Below are positions 1 to 11,879 of a stretch of DNA of 64,000 nt, in pieces; position 1 is the first letter of the stretch; the number at the start of each line of letters is the position of its first letter. Origin of the DNA: Isoetes taiwanensis (taxonomy: Eukaryota > Streptophyta > Lycopodiopsida > Isoetales > Isoetaceae); assembly GCA_021234155.1 (NCBI GenBank), contig JAJEKV010000011.1, forward strand, positions 16,392,943 through 16,456,942, in the 5' to 3' direction. The notes below the pieces were generated by a model. That model was not told the origin of the DNA. It saw nothing but the letters and a program-made list of their open reading frames with translations, and made no database searches. The translations under genes and the position numbers were made by a program.

Positions 1-3000
1 TCGTTACGTATTGCTTGATAATCTCATCCCATGTGTTAGTTCCCATCACTTATCACATATTCCAACCAAGCTCTTACTTCATCATTTTTGAAGCACTTGA
101 ATTCAAGGAACTTGGTACCTTCTTGGTATTACATTTTGATAATACTCATCAAAAACTCAGAAAATTGTTAGCACTCATAGTAGAGTTTGTATCAGAATGG
201 GAAACATCTGGGCCTAAAGTATTGAGCAGGCATAGTGGTGTTTAGATTCACAGATTTGTTGAGATGTATTGCATGGCCTTGGGGTGTAGCTTGTAATCTC
301 TGCATTATTCAGACCTCAAAGATGTTCGGGGATGTCTCAAAGATTTCGCCTAGAGCCATAGTTCCTAAGAACCGTGGTGGATCTCTGTGAGCTTCCAAGA
401 TGTTGAGGGTATTCCCCGGCAATCCTCAACTGAATGGTATAGACCTCCGTGCTGTTTTAGGCAACCACTCTATGCTCAAAATTTGCGTAAACAACCTTCA
501 TGAATCATAGAACCACCTCCCCAAATTGGAAAAAAAAATGCACGCGTTAACCTTTAGATTCTCGAAAGCAATATAAATTGGAATTCTTTTTCAAATCAAT
601 GCAATAGTATACTAGACAATTGATGTGATATATGTGCAAAATATATTCTGAAGTCGACATCATTTGGTACTTTAAAATCACAATAACCGACCAGGTCAAA
701 ATTTAATAATGCCCTATAGAGAGCTTCTTTTGCGTAATTCTTTAGGAATATCTTTTTGAATGAAACCACCGAAGGTATTAAAGGGTCTAAAGGTCACGCA
801 AACACTCAATTCCGTAGATAAAGATATTTTGAACTATGGGTTTTATGAATCGACAGATCGCGGTTCTTTTGCCACAGAGAATGTTTTTAAATTTTATCGA
901 TATTTAAATAGGAAATCTATGTAAAAGGAACAAAGGAGATATCCTAAATCAACCCCTATTAAAACCACTAGAGCTTCCGTGAGTTTAACCCCAGAGAGTA
1001 TACAATGGCAGCTTAAAGTGATGAGGAAACTAATGGTATTATGATGAGCAGAAGTTTTTCTTTATTAACCATAGAATGTTGTTGATTGATAAAATACCTA
1101 GTTGAAGGAAACAAAATAAGCTATTTTTTTGAATTTTCTTTAGTCTTTATGCAATATAGCAGTTTTTTCTCAGAGCTATTTGGAACTTCAACAATTTCAA
1201 AGGGAAAGATATTACCAAATCGGATTTTCATCTCACTTGATATATCAAATTTTGAGAATCACACTTCATTTTCGATGCCCACGCTAATGAGCAAAGCATA
1301 TTTCCCAAAAACTAGACAGTTTATGGTCACTTTTACCGATCAAATCCATCAATTTGGAATGTTAGCGAGTCGAATCCAGCTAGAGATCACTTTTGCATGT
1401 ACTTCACACCGCTAGCCTTCAATTTAGCCGCAGGTAAGCCCCTAACTTTCGTGAGATAGAGATTTGCCCCTCTTTAAAAAGGCCCCGTTCTCAAGGTAAT
1501 TCTTGAATCTACCGGCCAGATCCTTTGTCTTTTGTATTTCCAATTTGGTTTTCGATGTTGCGCAGGGATTCTGGGCGTAATGATGTAATTTGTATTCCGG
1601 GATACCAAAAATTCCAAGATTTCTTGGTTGGCAAAAATTTAAGGGTTCTTGCTTTCTTCAAATGATATATCCCACAAAGGAGCGTAATTTCCGCCGCTTT
1701 TTAACCACTCATGGAGTCTCCTCCCACGCCAGCCAGTTTGGCCGAGCCACTGGGCACGCTGGTGGGGACTTTACTTTGGCTTTTGGAAAATGGAGGAGGG
1801 GTGGTGGAGAGGATGGGGGTGAGATGTAGGTAGGTTTTGCCATTTTTCCAAAGAAGGCACGTTTCCCAAGAAGTAGCCAAGGAGGTCCAAATAAACTCAA
1901 TTTGAAAAATTTTTCAGGCCGTGGCATATTTCTCACAAGTGCTACCTGTGTGATTTTGTCAAAGTATTTACTTGGAGCACTTTGTTTTTTGTCAAAAGAG
2001 TGAAGGTGACTAGGCATACCTGTGAGGTGGCAAATGTAATCACGATGTGGTACCATTGGACGACAAAAACTTTTCCCTAGTCAAAAATGTTTAATGAGGT
2101 GATATGGGAATGAAAATGATGTGGATTGACACGTGTGTAATGAATAGTGATGTGGACTTCAGGAGTGATGATGTGGGCATAAAAATTCCCTTTGCCAACT
2201 AGACATAGTATTAACCTCCTCAACCTAGTGATCATTTTAACCTCTAGGTTTTTGAAGTGAGACAAAGTAGGGTAATGGCCTCAACTTTTTTTGGTTTCTT
2301 TTGGTAAACTTATGAATGTATATGACCATGAGTGTGTGGGCCATTTTTTGATCTAGAAAAGTGATTTGAACAATCCTGTATGGTATGAAGGAAATATAGA
2401 TGTATGTTTGATGGTATTAGTGTAGATGACAAGAGATGTGAAGGTGAATATGAGTCAAATGGCTATTAAAGCTGAAATCAAGCAGTAAAAATCCTTTACA
2501 ACATCAAGAATCCAAACTTCAAATGCTCAAATCAGCAAATAGACCTCTATACTATGCTCATGTCTTAAAAATTTTCAACAAGTGACTTCAAATCTTGTAG
2601 GAGTGATCTCTAAGATTTTGATGATACCAAAACCTTGGTTCCATCTTCCAATTTTGAGATAACCAAGTGAATGTCCTTCTTTGTTCTTCTAAACATTTGT
2701 TCCTTTGCCGCTTGACTCCAGTCTTCGCGCTTCAAAGCCAATGGTCTTCTATATTTCATGCATTCAATGAGCCAAATGATATGTCTAGGTTTCTTCTATG
2801 AAGCCGCCATGAGTGGCGCAAGACTTCATGAAATCGACGTTCTAGATACTTGATTGATCGATAGGGTTAATATTTGTGTGTGCGTACCGCTATATCACAA
2901 AAATTTAGCAGACCGAAATAGCTAAGAAAAGCAAAAGCAACAACTTAAAATAAATATTACATACCCTTTGATTGCTGCTCATCGCATAACCCGTAAGAGG

Positions 3001-5480
3001 ATTCAAGACGGAATTGTCGCGTGTAGGATCTTGAACTGATGGTGCGAGCCAGTAAAAACGCCCAAAGACAAAATGGCCATTCTCGCGATAGGTGCAAGGA
3101 TACGTATGGCATTTAGGGCTATCACAATCCCCCTTCATCCCCTCGATTTCACCTTATTTCAATGACATTCGCTGATCCTTCACCTGATTCACTCTTTCTT
3201 TTGCCGCTTGTAGCCTCTTAAACCTTATAGTTGTAAGCGTGATAAAATCCATTTTGCTCTTCCACTCAAGGCAATGTCTCATGCAAGCACCGATTATTAG
3301 ATTAAGGTTAACATTAGAGACAAGGGACAGTACAAATACAAATTTCTAAGTATAACTAAAGTTATTACCGCCATAAAAGATCCACTAAGCTGCTACTCAT
3401 TTTAGAGTTAGTTGCATATGTAAATTGCTATGTCGTATGCAACCACTTTCATTTCAAATTCTACGGACAGCTTCTTGAATGGAATGCATGGCATTCCATG
3501 TTTATCCTTGTCATCATTTCTGTCGATCCAAGATGTTAGTGTCATATTAACAATTGATCCATGACAATAAAGCATAAAATTGATACCTTCCAATCTCAAA
3601 GCTTCTGGGTGAGTTTAGACCTCGCAAAACGAGTAAAATCTAATAAGCTACCAAGTATAATCCAAGTAAATGTAAGCTAGAATTACCGCTTTATGTACGA
3701 TGTCCCCTCGCCTGGGTTTGCACTCTCTTTTTTCCAAATTCGCTTTGGCATCGCCTTTGGACTCATAATTTAGTAGTTGCCTTGGTCGCAATCTCCAAGG
3801 CTTCTTCACATCATTGCCTCCATTGAATCGCTGTGTCTCTCAAGTAAAGAAAGTGCTTCATCTTCTAATGTTTTGAAAGCAAGATAAAAAAGAAACACGC
3901 ATCTCGCCAAATAACAAGACTTTTCTCAACTTGAACTTCAAATACAGTTTCAGACTGCCAATGTCGCCACCAACATTTCGCATTTTATTCAGAACACGCC
4001 AACTTAAGTTTGAAAATACAAAAAAAAAGAAAACCCTAAAAGGAGAGAGAATTACTGGCTTCGTACTGTTGGCCGCGAATAATAGCAAAATTGCCCAACG
4101 TACCGGGATCTCTTTGGAAAACAACCTCATGGCAAAATATTGAACATTAGTGAACTCTAACTACAACAGATGCAATCTTAATGTAATCGCACGTAATCAC
4201 CCTACCTTCCACAATTCTCTCGGTTTTATCCAAGTACCCCTTGGCTCCAAATCAAGACCGATTGCTTATGAGTTGTTGCAATTCTCAAAAGTGATGTAGA
4301 TGTGGAAGTCGGTTGTCCAACAAATACTTCTTTAGTATACCAGAACGCGTAGTCTTGAAGGTGACCAAATAGCTCTTTTTTAAGCTCTCACATCATAGCC
4401 AGCCTATTGTCTTCAAGCAAAGTAGCTTCTGAATCCTATTGATAATTAGATCAACTATCTCATGGCATATTTCGCAATACCGCCTCAAAGGGACTTCAAC
4501 ATCAACCCAAAGAAAGATTTTCCTTTTGTGCCGTGCTCCAAGAATTGGGATGTCCGAGAATGGTAAATGCAGTCCCCTTCCCAACAACATCCTTCTTTCA
4601 CCTAGAACATAAGATTTTTGCTATATTCAATCCTAAGCATAGTGCAATTCCATACACATGAATTGTTTAGTTTACCCGCAATTTTACTCTTGCTGGGATA
4701 CTACCCATATCCGCATTGACACAATGGGATCATAAGCAAATAAGAATGTGCTAATTCTGATTCTAATCAAGGAAACATGTAGAGTAGGTAGAAGCAAAAT
4801 CAAGAAAACAATCGATGCAAATCAAAATGTAACAAAATGTTAATTACATGCAAGTAGTTTTACTACAGTAAAACTTTCTCATGAATGTAACGTATTGGAA
4901 AAATAGATACATTAGTGTGCATAGCTATCTAATGTAAAGGAAAACCAAATACTAAATTCAAATGCATTTCGTACTGATATGTAAAATGTAAAGAACAAAA
5001 TATTTTATCAATACACCCTATCAAATACATCATTCAAAGCATTGAATGTAAAGGAAAGTCAAATACTAAATTCATATGCATTTCTCGATCACAGTAAATG
5101 CAGTACACACTATTAATATAATCAGAAGGAATTCTAGAAAAAGCACTTCATGGTACATGTAAATATAAAGAATAGAAGCAAATACATTTCCTCTTTACAA
5201 AGAAATAAAGACAAAACCACGCCTCAAATCAAATGCTAATACAATTATGTACATGATGGAAAAACTAACTACATCTAAGTACACCCAAACTAATTATGTA
5301 ATGAAAATAGAAATAGATACCTTCAAGGATTCCCAAGCAAAGTACAACAAAAGTCCTGACCATGGAACAATCATGTACACATGTATTCAATGCTGAAACC
5401 TCAATACAAGACAAAATAGACAATATATATGACCACAAAGGGAGATATTACCATGGTCGGTCAAGGCAATCATTGCACAA
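1..5480. other. No supportable gene; decayed AT-rich DNA
   Basis: Only short open frames (under about 115 codons) occur, on both strands, and none shows a family motif, a repeated reading frame or plausible exon structure that I recognise. The stretch is AT-rich with scattered CG-containing triplets. One short direct repeat (4931-5084) is listed separately. An unrecognised multi-exon gene on the minus strand between about 2.9 and 4.6 kb cannot be excluded, but I see no support for one. Confidence 0.5.
4931..5084. repeat. Pair of ~40-bp direct repeats
   Basis: Two near-identical 40-bp segments (4931-4970 and 5045-5084) share AATGTAAAGGAAA, then AAATACTAAATTCA, then ATGCATTTC, with a few substitutions. 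The spacing is 114 bp, so this is a degenerate tandem duplication. No function is implied. Confidence 0.7.
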
Positions 5481-5682
5481 TATATGAGGATGAAGCGCCC
5501 GGCCTGTCAGCGGTGTAATGAGCCGCAGTCGCAGCCCATTCTGCCCGATCTTTCCAAATGCTTAGTCATCTCCTTTATTCTATTCTCACAGCTTGGAATT
5601 AACTTCCAAATCCTGTCAGATTTTTTCAATGGCACCATATCCCACCTACGCCCAACATCCCTCCATGCCAGGTGCTCAAACA

Positions 5683-6580
5683 TGCCAATTTGCTGCTAAC
5701 ATACATCAGGGCTCCCAACACATGCCACCTAGGTCAAATACGCTAAGGTGGCTCAAACATGCCATTTGCCCACTTCACCTAGTCTCAAACATGCCACCTA
5801 GGCTCCAACATAGGGAAATAAATGATGACAAGGTGCTCAAACATGCAACCTGTGGCTCCAACATAGCTTAGGCTCAAACATGCTGTTGTGGTTCGTAATG
5901 TTAATGCTAGGCCCAACATGTCAGCCAGGTAGCATGTTCGAGCCTCCTTGCCATGTTGAAGCCTGGTGGCATGTTGGAGTCCACGTGGCATGCTTGAGCT
6001 AACTTGGCATGTTGGCCTAGGTGGTGATGCTGGAGCCACCTCAGCATGTTGGAGCCTCAGGTGGCATGTTGGAGCCCATATGTCATGTTTGAGCCACCTT
6101 GGGATGTTGGAGCCCAGGGTGGCATGTTTTTCCGGAGCCACCTTGTCATGTTGGAGCCCGTGTGAGTGCATCTCGGAGCCACCCTTGGCACGCTGGAGCC
6201 TAGGGGCATGCAGCTGAGCCACCTAGGCATGTTGGAGCCTAGGTGGTGAGTTATGTTTAAGCCACCTTGCATGTTGGAGCCTAGTGGTATGTTTCCGTAC
6301 CCACCTGGCATGTTGGAGCCTAGGTGCATGGTTTGGAGCCATATATTGGCATGTTGGGAGTCCACTGCAGGAATACGGTTTGTTACCTTGGCATGTTGGA
6401 GTCTGTGGCATATTTACCTGTGTGTATGTTTCCGGTTTCACCTTTAGCATATTGGAGCCCGTGATGGCATGTTTGGAGCCACCTTGACATGTTGGCTCCA
6501 CGCGGCATGGTTGAGCCACCTTGCTAGAGCTTCAGGTGATCTGGATGTTTGAGCCACCTTGGCATAAGCTGCGTTCTTAG
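5683..6580. repeat. Fold-back minisatellite with ~22-nt half-units
   Basis: From about 5930 to 6560 the plus strand repeats half-units such as GCATGTTGGAGCCTAGGTG and GGCATGTTTGAGCCACCTT, many copies, each diverged. From about 5690 to 5880 the same units occur in reverse orientation (GCTCAAACATGCCACCTAGG, GGCTCCAACAT). The left block is therefore an inverted copy of the right, joined by about 50 bp, and the strand could fold into a long imperfect hairpin. Open frames of up to 145 codons run through on both strands because the repeat has few stops. They encode low-complexity CWSL/HVG-type repeats and are not genes. Confidence 0.85.
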
Positions 6581-6599
6581 GTGGCATGTCACCCTAAAT

Positions 6600-9500
6600 G
6601 TCAAATGTCATCTTCGCAAGATCTCACTCCCTTTGTGATATCTTACTCCACGCCTAACTTCCACCCGTGCTTCGTGACCGCGACATTGAATCCCAACAAT
6701 GGCGTTAATTGATAATTGCGGCCCCCGACTATCCCTCAGAGTAAATCCATCTAATGAGTGAATCCTGACCTAGTTGATGTCATTGATGAACAAATACTTT
6801 CATAAAGTTTAATGGACAACAATGCTCAGCCTATGGTGATGAATGCTCGCTTCATCGACCTCATTGACCCCAAAGTCGCCTTGGAGAAGCGTGTTTCCGC
6901 CTCGAAGCTCAACGCTACCACCGTATTTGGCTATGTGTATTGCGTAAAGAAAAGCAAAATTTTGGTGCCTAAATCGTAGCTATAGGTATTGATACGGCCA
7001 AAGGTCCTTGGTTCCCAAGCCAAACTCCTCGGGACCATGGTCTTCCCATCTCCCAAGCAAGTGGTCTTTCTGTTTTGTTAGAAACCTTCTTGCCTGGATC
7101 TATTGTGAGCTTTTTATGGACCTTATCAGAAAGCTTCCACATGCCACAGAGATTTTTATGCTGCTTCTGTCAATATCAAGTAAAGCTTATCCTTCATGTC
7201 AAATTTTATTTCCTCGCTTCTTGCTGCCACGTAGATGGTTCGTCCAAGATTTGTGTTTTTCCCATCCCCTTTCTTTTAGACAATTCCGCTCAAAGTGGAT
7301 TCAACTCAAACCCCCCCTTTGCCTCAAGATATTAGAATTCTCCATTTGTGAGCCCATTAACTCTAAACCGCTTCTTAAAATGTACCACGAGGAGTTATTG
7401 TGCGCTCGAGGCAAAAAGCGTGAAGCTTCCTGAGGTTTCCAGAGAAGGCCTAAAACTAGGGGCTACCATTGAGTAAGGTGTCACTGGTGTTGAGGTTTTG
7501 GAAGTCTCTAAGAAAATTCAAGCTCCAATAATGGGGTTCCAATAGTTGTTATCTTGTAATAGAGGTTCCAATCTTGCATGTTCCTAGATTGGCACGCATC
7601 ATTATCACCATATGGAGCAAGCAATAAACATCGCAATCATCTGGGGCCTGTCCGCCCTCCCACCAATGGGCTGGGATAAATTTCAAATGCAAACTAGGTA
7701 ACGTGGGCCTGCTGCTGCCGCTAATGGGTCTTGGGATGTGTTTTACCCAAGATTTAACGCCCATATGTGTAACTTTCACAACACATGTTGATATTAAAGA
7801 TCAAATACATGAGACAACTCCATCCTGAAGATAAGCTCATATAATGGAATCGATATCTAGCTAAATGATTTGTAGACCCGAAATGCTCTCCATAAGTAGG
7901 GCATTAGTGTTTATGATCTTTGAGAGGTATGTCATATAAGATCATGTGTAGTTTTGGATATGTTCCATGTAATATGTCCTCATTATATCATCATCCCAAA
8001 GTTTATTATTACGTTAGCGACGCGGGCGTTAAGGCCGCAACATTTTCTCTATCAACTCGCTCACCGCTCGGAATTGTGTACTTGGGGCTTCACACATAAT
8101 TGTGGCTACCGAATGGTCATGTAACTGCTCACCACAAAATACCACAAGACGATGTATCTCAATGGCCATTAGCATCTACAACTCCGCACAGGAAAGCTAG
8201 TACTGATGTACTGTAACTATTTCTTAACATTGGTTCAATCCTAGAGAAAAAGCCACTTGAGCATCCAAAGATCAATCTTCTTCTTACATCTAGTTTTGAA
8301 TTTTGAAATCCAAAGTCTGCTACCTACCTAGCGAGTAAGTATAATTTGCCAGCTTCTTTTTTCAATGTCTACCATTTACGCCTCTTTTCTCAATGCTCCA
8401 ATTATTTACATTCTATCATTCCATTTCTCCTCACATATCCCATCATATATGTCTAGAAGGACCTCAAGACTTCATAGAATATCTCAAAAGTTAAACTTTC
8501 TGTTCTCATTTTTTATTCCTTTCCTTATAATAGTTCCTCTATCTATCACTAGCTATTGTATCTAGATGTAAAGGAGATGAGTGAACTCTAATGCACAAGC
8601 TTCCGCTTAAGTTCTTGCTTGACCCTAAGGACAATGCTACAACCTTCTTTTTGGCGTAATTACAAAGCCTCAAATATGATATAAGGGATGAAGTTCCTTT
8701 TCTTTACAATCGCATTGTTTAGGGCAAGAAAGTGGATAGACGGCGAAATGGTAAAAACGAAGTAATGAGGGAGTTGCTTATTCTACCCGAAGCTCACATA
8801 TCGCATCAGTATGCCGTGCGGCACCCGGTGTCTTAAACCGCTTTCGCCAGATGTTCACATTTTCATCGACCACTATTCGTGCGCGTAGGTCCGGAAGGCG
8901 CGCGCATCAAAAAAAGATCAATCTCGCAAAGGTGCTATGTTTATACGCCGATCTCGCTTAGTCTCCCCGATACCTGGTATTTCACCGGGTGGCGTAAAAC
9001 AACCGCCGTTTGCTTGGTGTTGATGGTGCCGCCAACCGCTCCAAGGAAAACGTAATTTAAAGAAAACAAAGATGCAAATGCTTCCTCGAAGATCTTAGTC
9101 TCGCGCCTATGCCGCCAGAGGAGATTATGAGGGCGGAGTTGTTGACACAACTCAATGTTTTTGCTTTGTAGTTTAATGTTCTCAAGTTCATAGATTTACT
9201 TACATTTCCTTTTTCTTTCAGAGTTTCTTACTTTTCCCTGGCCAGGTGCTATGTCCCGTAGTGATGTTTGTCAAGTTCGATTGGCAAGCTTTCTCCTATG
9301 GGATCCAGACTTCACAACATCAAAGAGTTCCTTGATGTAAAATTTAATATCCAACCACACTCTAAAAATGTGCATGCTTATTCTAACTTGTGTTGGCAAA
9401 GTGTGGATGCTGTGAAGGTCACATAACCCGTCTTATCCAATGTTTGTATTCCTGGCGACAAAGATCCGCAAGCTTCCTTTGGCATTATTTTGCCAGCAAG

Positions 9501-11280
9501 TACATGTGTTCTTCTAACTTGGCTGGTACAAATTTTAGGAGAGGCCGGGTGATAATTTCTCCGTCATGGAATGTATTCGCTATGTTTTACAATCTTTGAG
9601 CAAAACTGCTTACTCGATCCAATTTAATACATCCTCAAATCATTTCTCAAGTGGATTTGTCAAGATGATGAATGTTGAACCCAATAAAATTGTTGCTTTA
9701 GATTAGCCCGTCCACTCTATATCTCTTAAAGTGTGAGTTGGCTTATTTCAATCCATTAGTTCAACTGTGAAATGCGAAGTTGAACTTGCCTCGCTTGCCA
9801 ATCCATAAAATACTTGCCAACTTACACCCGGAAGGACTTTGACTGCCAATAATAAGCTCGCATCAAGCCCCGCCAATCAAGAAGAGGTTTACATGTATGC
9901 ACCACATGTATGTTCTTTGCTTTCGCCTTCTTCATTTTGACAATTAATGGAACCCCTAAATGCAGAAATAACAAGAAAATGGTGCATTCTCGGACATCCG
10001 AGAAGCGAATATGTCAGTTGATTTGTGTCCCGACCTTGCACATATTGAAATAGATAGTTTGATTTCTTTTAACTTAGGCTAGGATGTGAATGTCGTGCCT
10101 CCTACCGCCTCTAAACAAAATGAGGGAATCAAGTAAATTAATCGATGCATTTGCTTAGGTGAAAATTGATCTTGGTGTTTCTTATGAATCAGTCATACTT
10201 GGATGAAGTGATTTTCAAGTCTCCACTAGAAGATAAAGAAGACCGTGGATTTAGAATTTTAAAGCCTAATAAGGAACCACATCCGCACTCCTCATGAGGG
10301 TGAAATCACATCTCAGAAACGCATTAATTAAGTGAGAATGTAAACATGGTATTAATTATAAATTTGTAAATGAAACTGAAGAAAAATGTTGCACGCTTGT
10401 TGCATGAATTGGAGAAAATCATCCATATTGGTTGGAAACAGAATTTTCCTTTCAATGCACCAGAGAATTGGGAGGAACTCACTCAAAATGCTAAAGATCC
10501 TAGGCGATCCTACCCTAGGCGTAATCAAGAGAATAGTCAATGATTTGTGTTTCCAAAGTCTATCCCTTACTCATTACCGCTCCATCCGCCATGCAATATG
10601 ATGGAAACCGCCATGGTCGGATCTAAAGCTAAGCATTACATTCCACAGCACCTCTCAAAGAATGAAGTCTTCACAAACCCATCTTCCATAAAGATAGCCG
10701 TAGCCTTCAAGCCAAATCGCTAAAGCTTTTAGTCGGATTGTTGATGATCGGCGCGTGGAGCCGTAATAGATGTAAAGGAAGGAGTAGAGGTCCGCAGACG
10801 AAAATAGATAGCCCGTCGCAAAAAGAGGATTACTCATGCATTATAATCGATGCAATAAAAGTTATGGGTTGGTGAGCTGGGCCAAGTTCTAGCGCTAGCC
10901 TGATCCGCAAAAGTTATGTCTTTCAAATCCACAGTGGTCCGATGCTTGCGTGGTCATGCTTGCAAATTTAAAGAAATTTGTATGTTTGAAACATCGAACA
11001 TCATACAGGAAATACCTCGCCTTGCATACCTAAATGCCTTGATTTCATGCCGCTTTGACGCCGCACTTCCTCGGCGATCTTCTATAAACCGCCAGATCTT
11101 TTGCTTTACTTGTACCTTAGAATGCAACGTGGTCAAAAATTATATAATAGAAGTAAGCTATGCGACGAAAATAACTAACGGTCGCGGATTGTAGAATCGC
11201 CCTCAATAATTATATATGTTAAGATACCTGAGGACCACATTTTAACCCCAGATGCTTAACCCTACTTCCGGCTTTGGCTA
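6600..11280. other. No supportable gene; decayed DNA
   Basis: There are short open frames only. The longest, at 7008-7433 plus, overlaps another plus-strand frame, has no recognisable motif and reads into stops on both sides. A gag-like remnant just upstream of it (around 6840-6980) is possible but unsupported. The one frame that looks more coding-like, at 10370-10723, is listed separately. Confidence 0.45.
10370..10723 (+). pseudogene. Possible coding remnant with one internal stop
   Basis: An ATG at 10370 opens a 57-codon frame rich in charged and polar residues (Lys-Lys-Asn, then Trp-Glu-Glu-Leu and Arg-Arg-Ser-Tyr-Pro-Arg-Arg). It ends at a TGA at 10541-10543. The same frame continues without a stop for a further 59 codons to TAA at 10721-10723. 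A single in-frame stop inside an otherwise coding-like frame suggests a decayed ORF, perhaps the leader-proximal part of a retroelement, but I recognise no family. The composition argument is weak, and chance is a real alternative. Confidence 0.2.
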
Positions 11281-11285
11281 TAAAA

Positions 11286-11520
11286 ATCTTTGGCATTGAC
11301 ATTGTGAAAATAATATTGGAAGAGGGGCATTAATAGTGCTTGTATTCAATATATTGACAATTATCAATTTGAAGTGATATTTGAGGATTCAAGAAAATAA
11401 AATATTGGCATCGGGTATCAGTGGAAAAATAACATCGAAGAGGGTAATAATAGTGCTTGTATTCAATTCTGATTGACAAATAGATCTTTAAAGTATATTT
11501 GATTGACTCGAATAATAATA
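11286..11520. repeat. Tandem repeat, ~118-bp unit, two copies plus a partial third
   Basis: The segment containing GGAAGAGGGGCATTAATAG (near 11318) recurs 118 bp later as CGAAGAGGGTAATAATAG (near 11436). Both are followed by TGCTTGTATTCAAT and preceded by related ATT/GGCAT sequence. A fragment of a third unit (AAAGGCATTGAGTCATG) follows near 11520. The copies differ by small indels. Confidence 0.7.
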
Positions 11521-11767
11521 AAGGCATTGAGTCATGAACCAACATCCACAAAAGCAAATGTCCCCGGGAATGTCTCAATTGTAAGTTTATTTATTTTGAG
11601 CTGATGCCGCTACTGGCACCCCGTGTCCATGCTTAATTCTCGATAAAACCATTAATACAATGCAGCCTTTGGATGAAATCCCATTTAATTACAAAGGTAA
11701 AGAAGTTACTATTTGCTCGCTATGTATCAAGAAGTTCAACTTTGGGTAATAGCTGCTACATCCTAAA

Positions 11768-11859
11768 AAACATGCAATTGTAAGCAAACTTATCACAACT
11801 TTTGTGGAATTGGTTAAACATGCAATTGTAAGCAAACTTATCACAATGTTTGTGGAATT
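11768..11859. repeat. 48-bp tandem duplication
   Basis: AAACATGCAATTGTAAGC, followed by AAACTTATCACAA and TTTGTGGAATT, occurs twice with a 48-bp period (units at 11768 and 11816) and about two mismatches. This is a recent local duplication. Confidence 0.85.
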
Positions 11860-11879
11860 ACAAAGCGTGTTGACTAACT

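Noticed and set aside
1360-1410. tRNA T-arm-like word (GAGTCGAATCC)
   Set aside because: No matching acceptor, D or anticodon arms could be placed around it.
5484-6519. Open frames of up to 145 codons on both strands
   Set aside because: They are products of the stop-poor minisatellite; the translations are repeats of the unit in every frame.
7008-7433. 141-codon plus-strand ORF as a gene
   Set aside because: It overlaps another frame, has no motif, and is flanked by stop-dense sequence.
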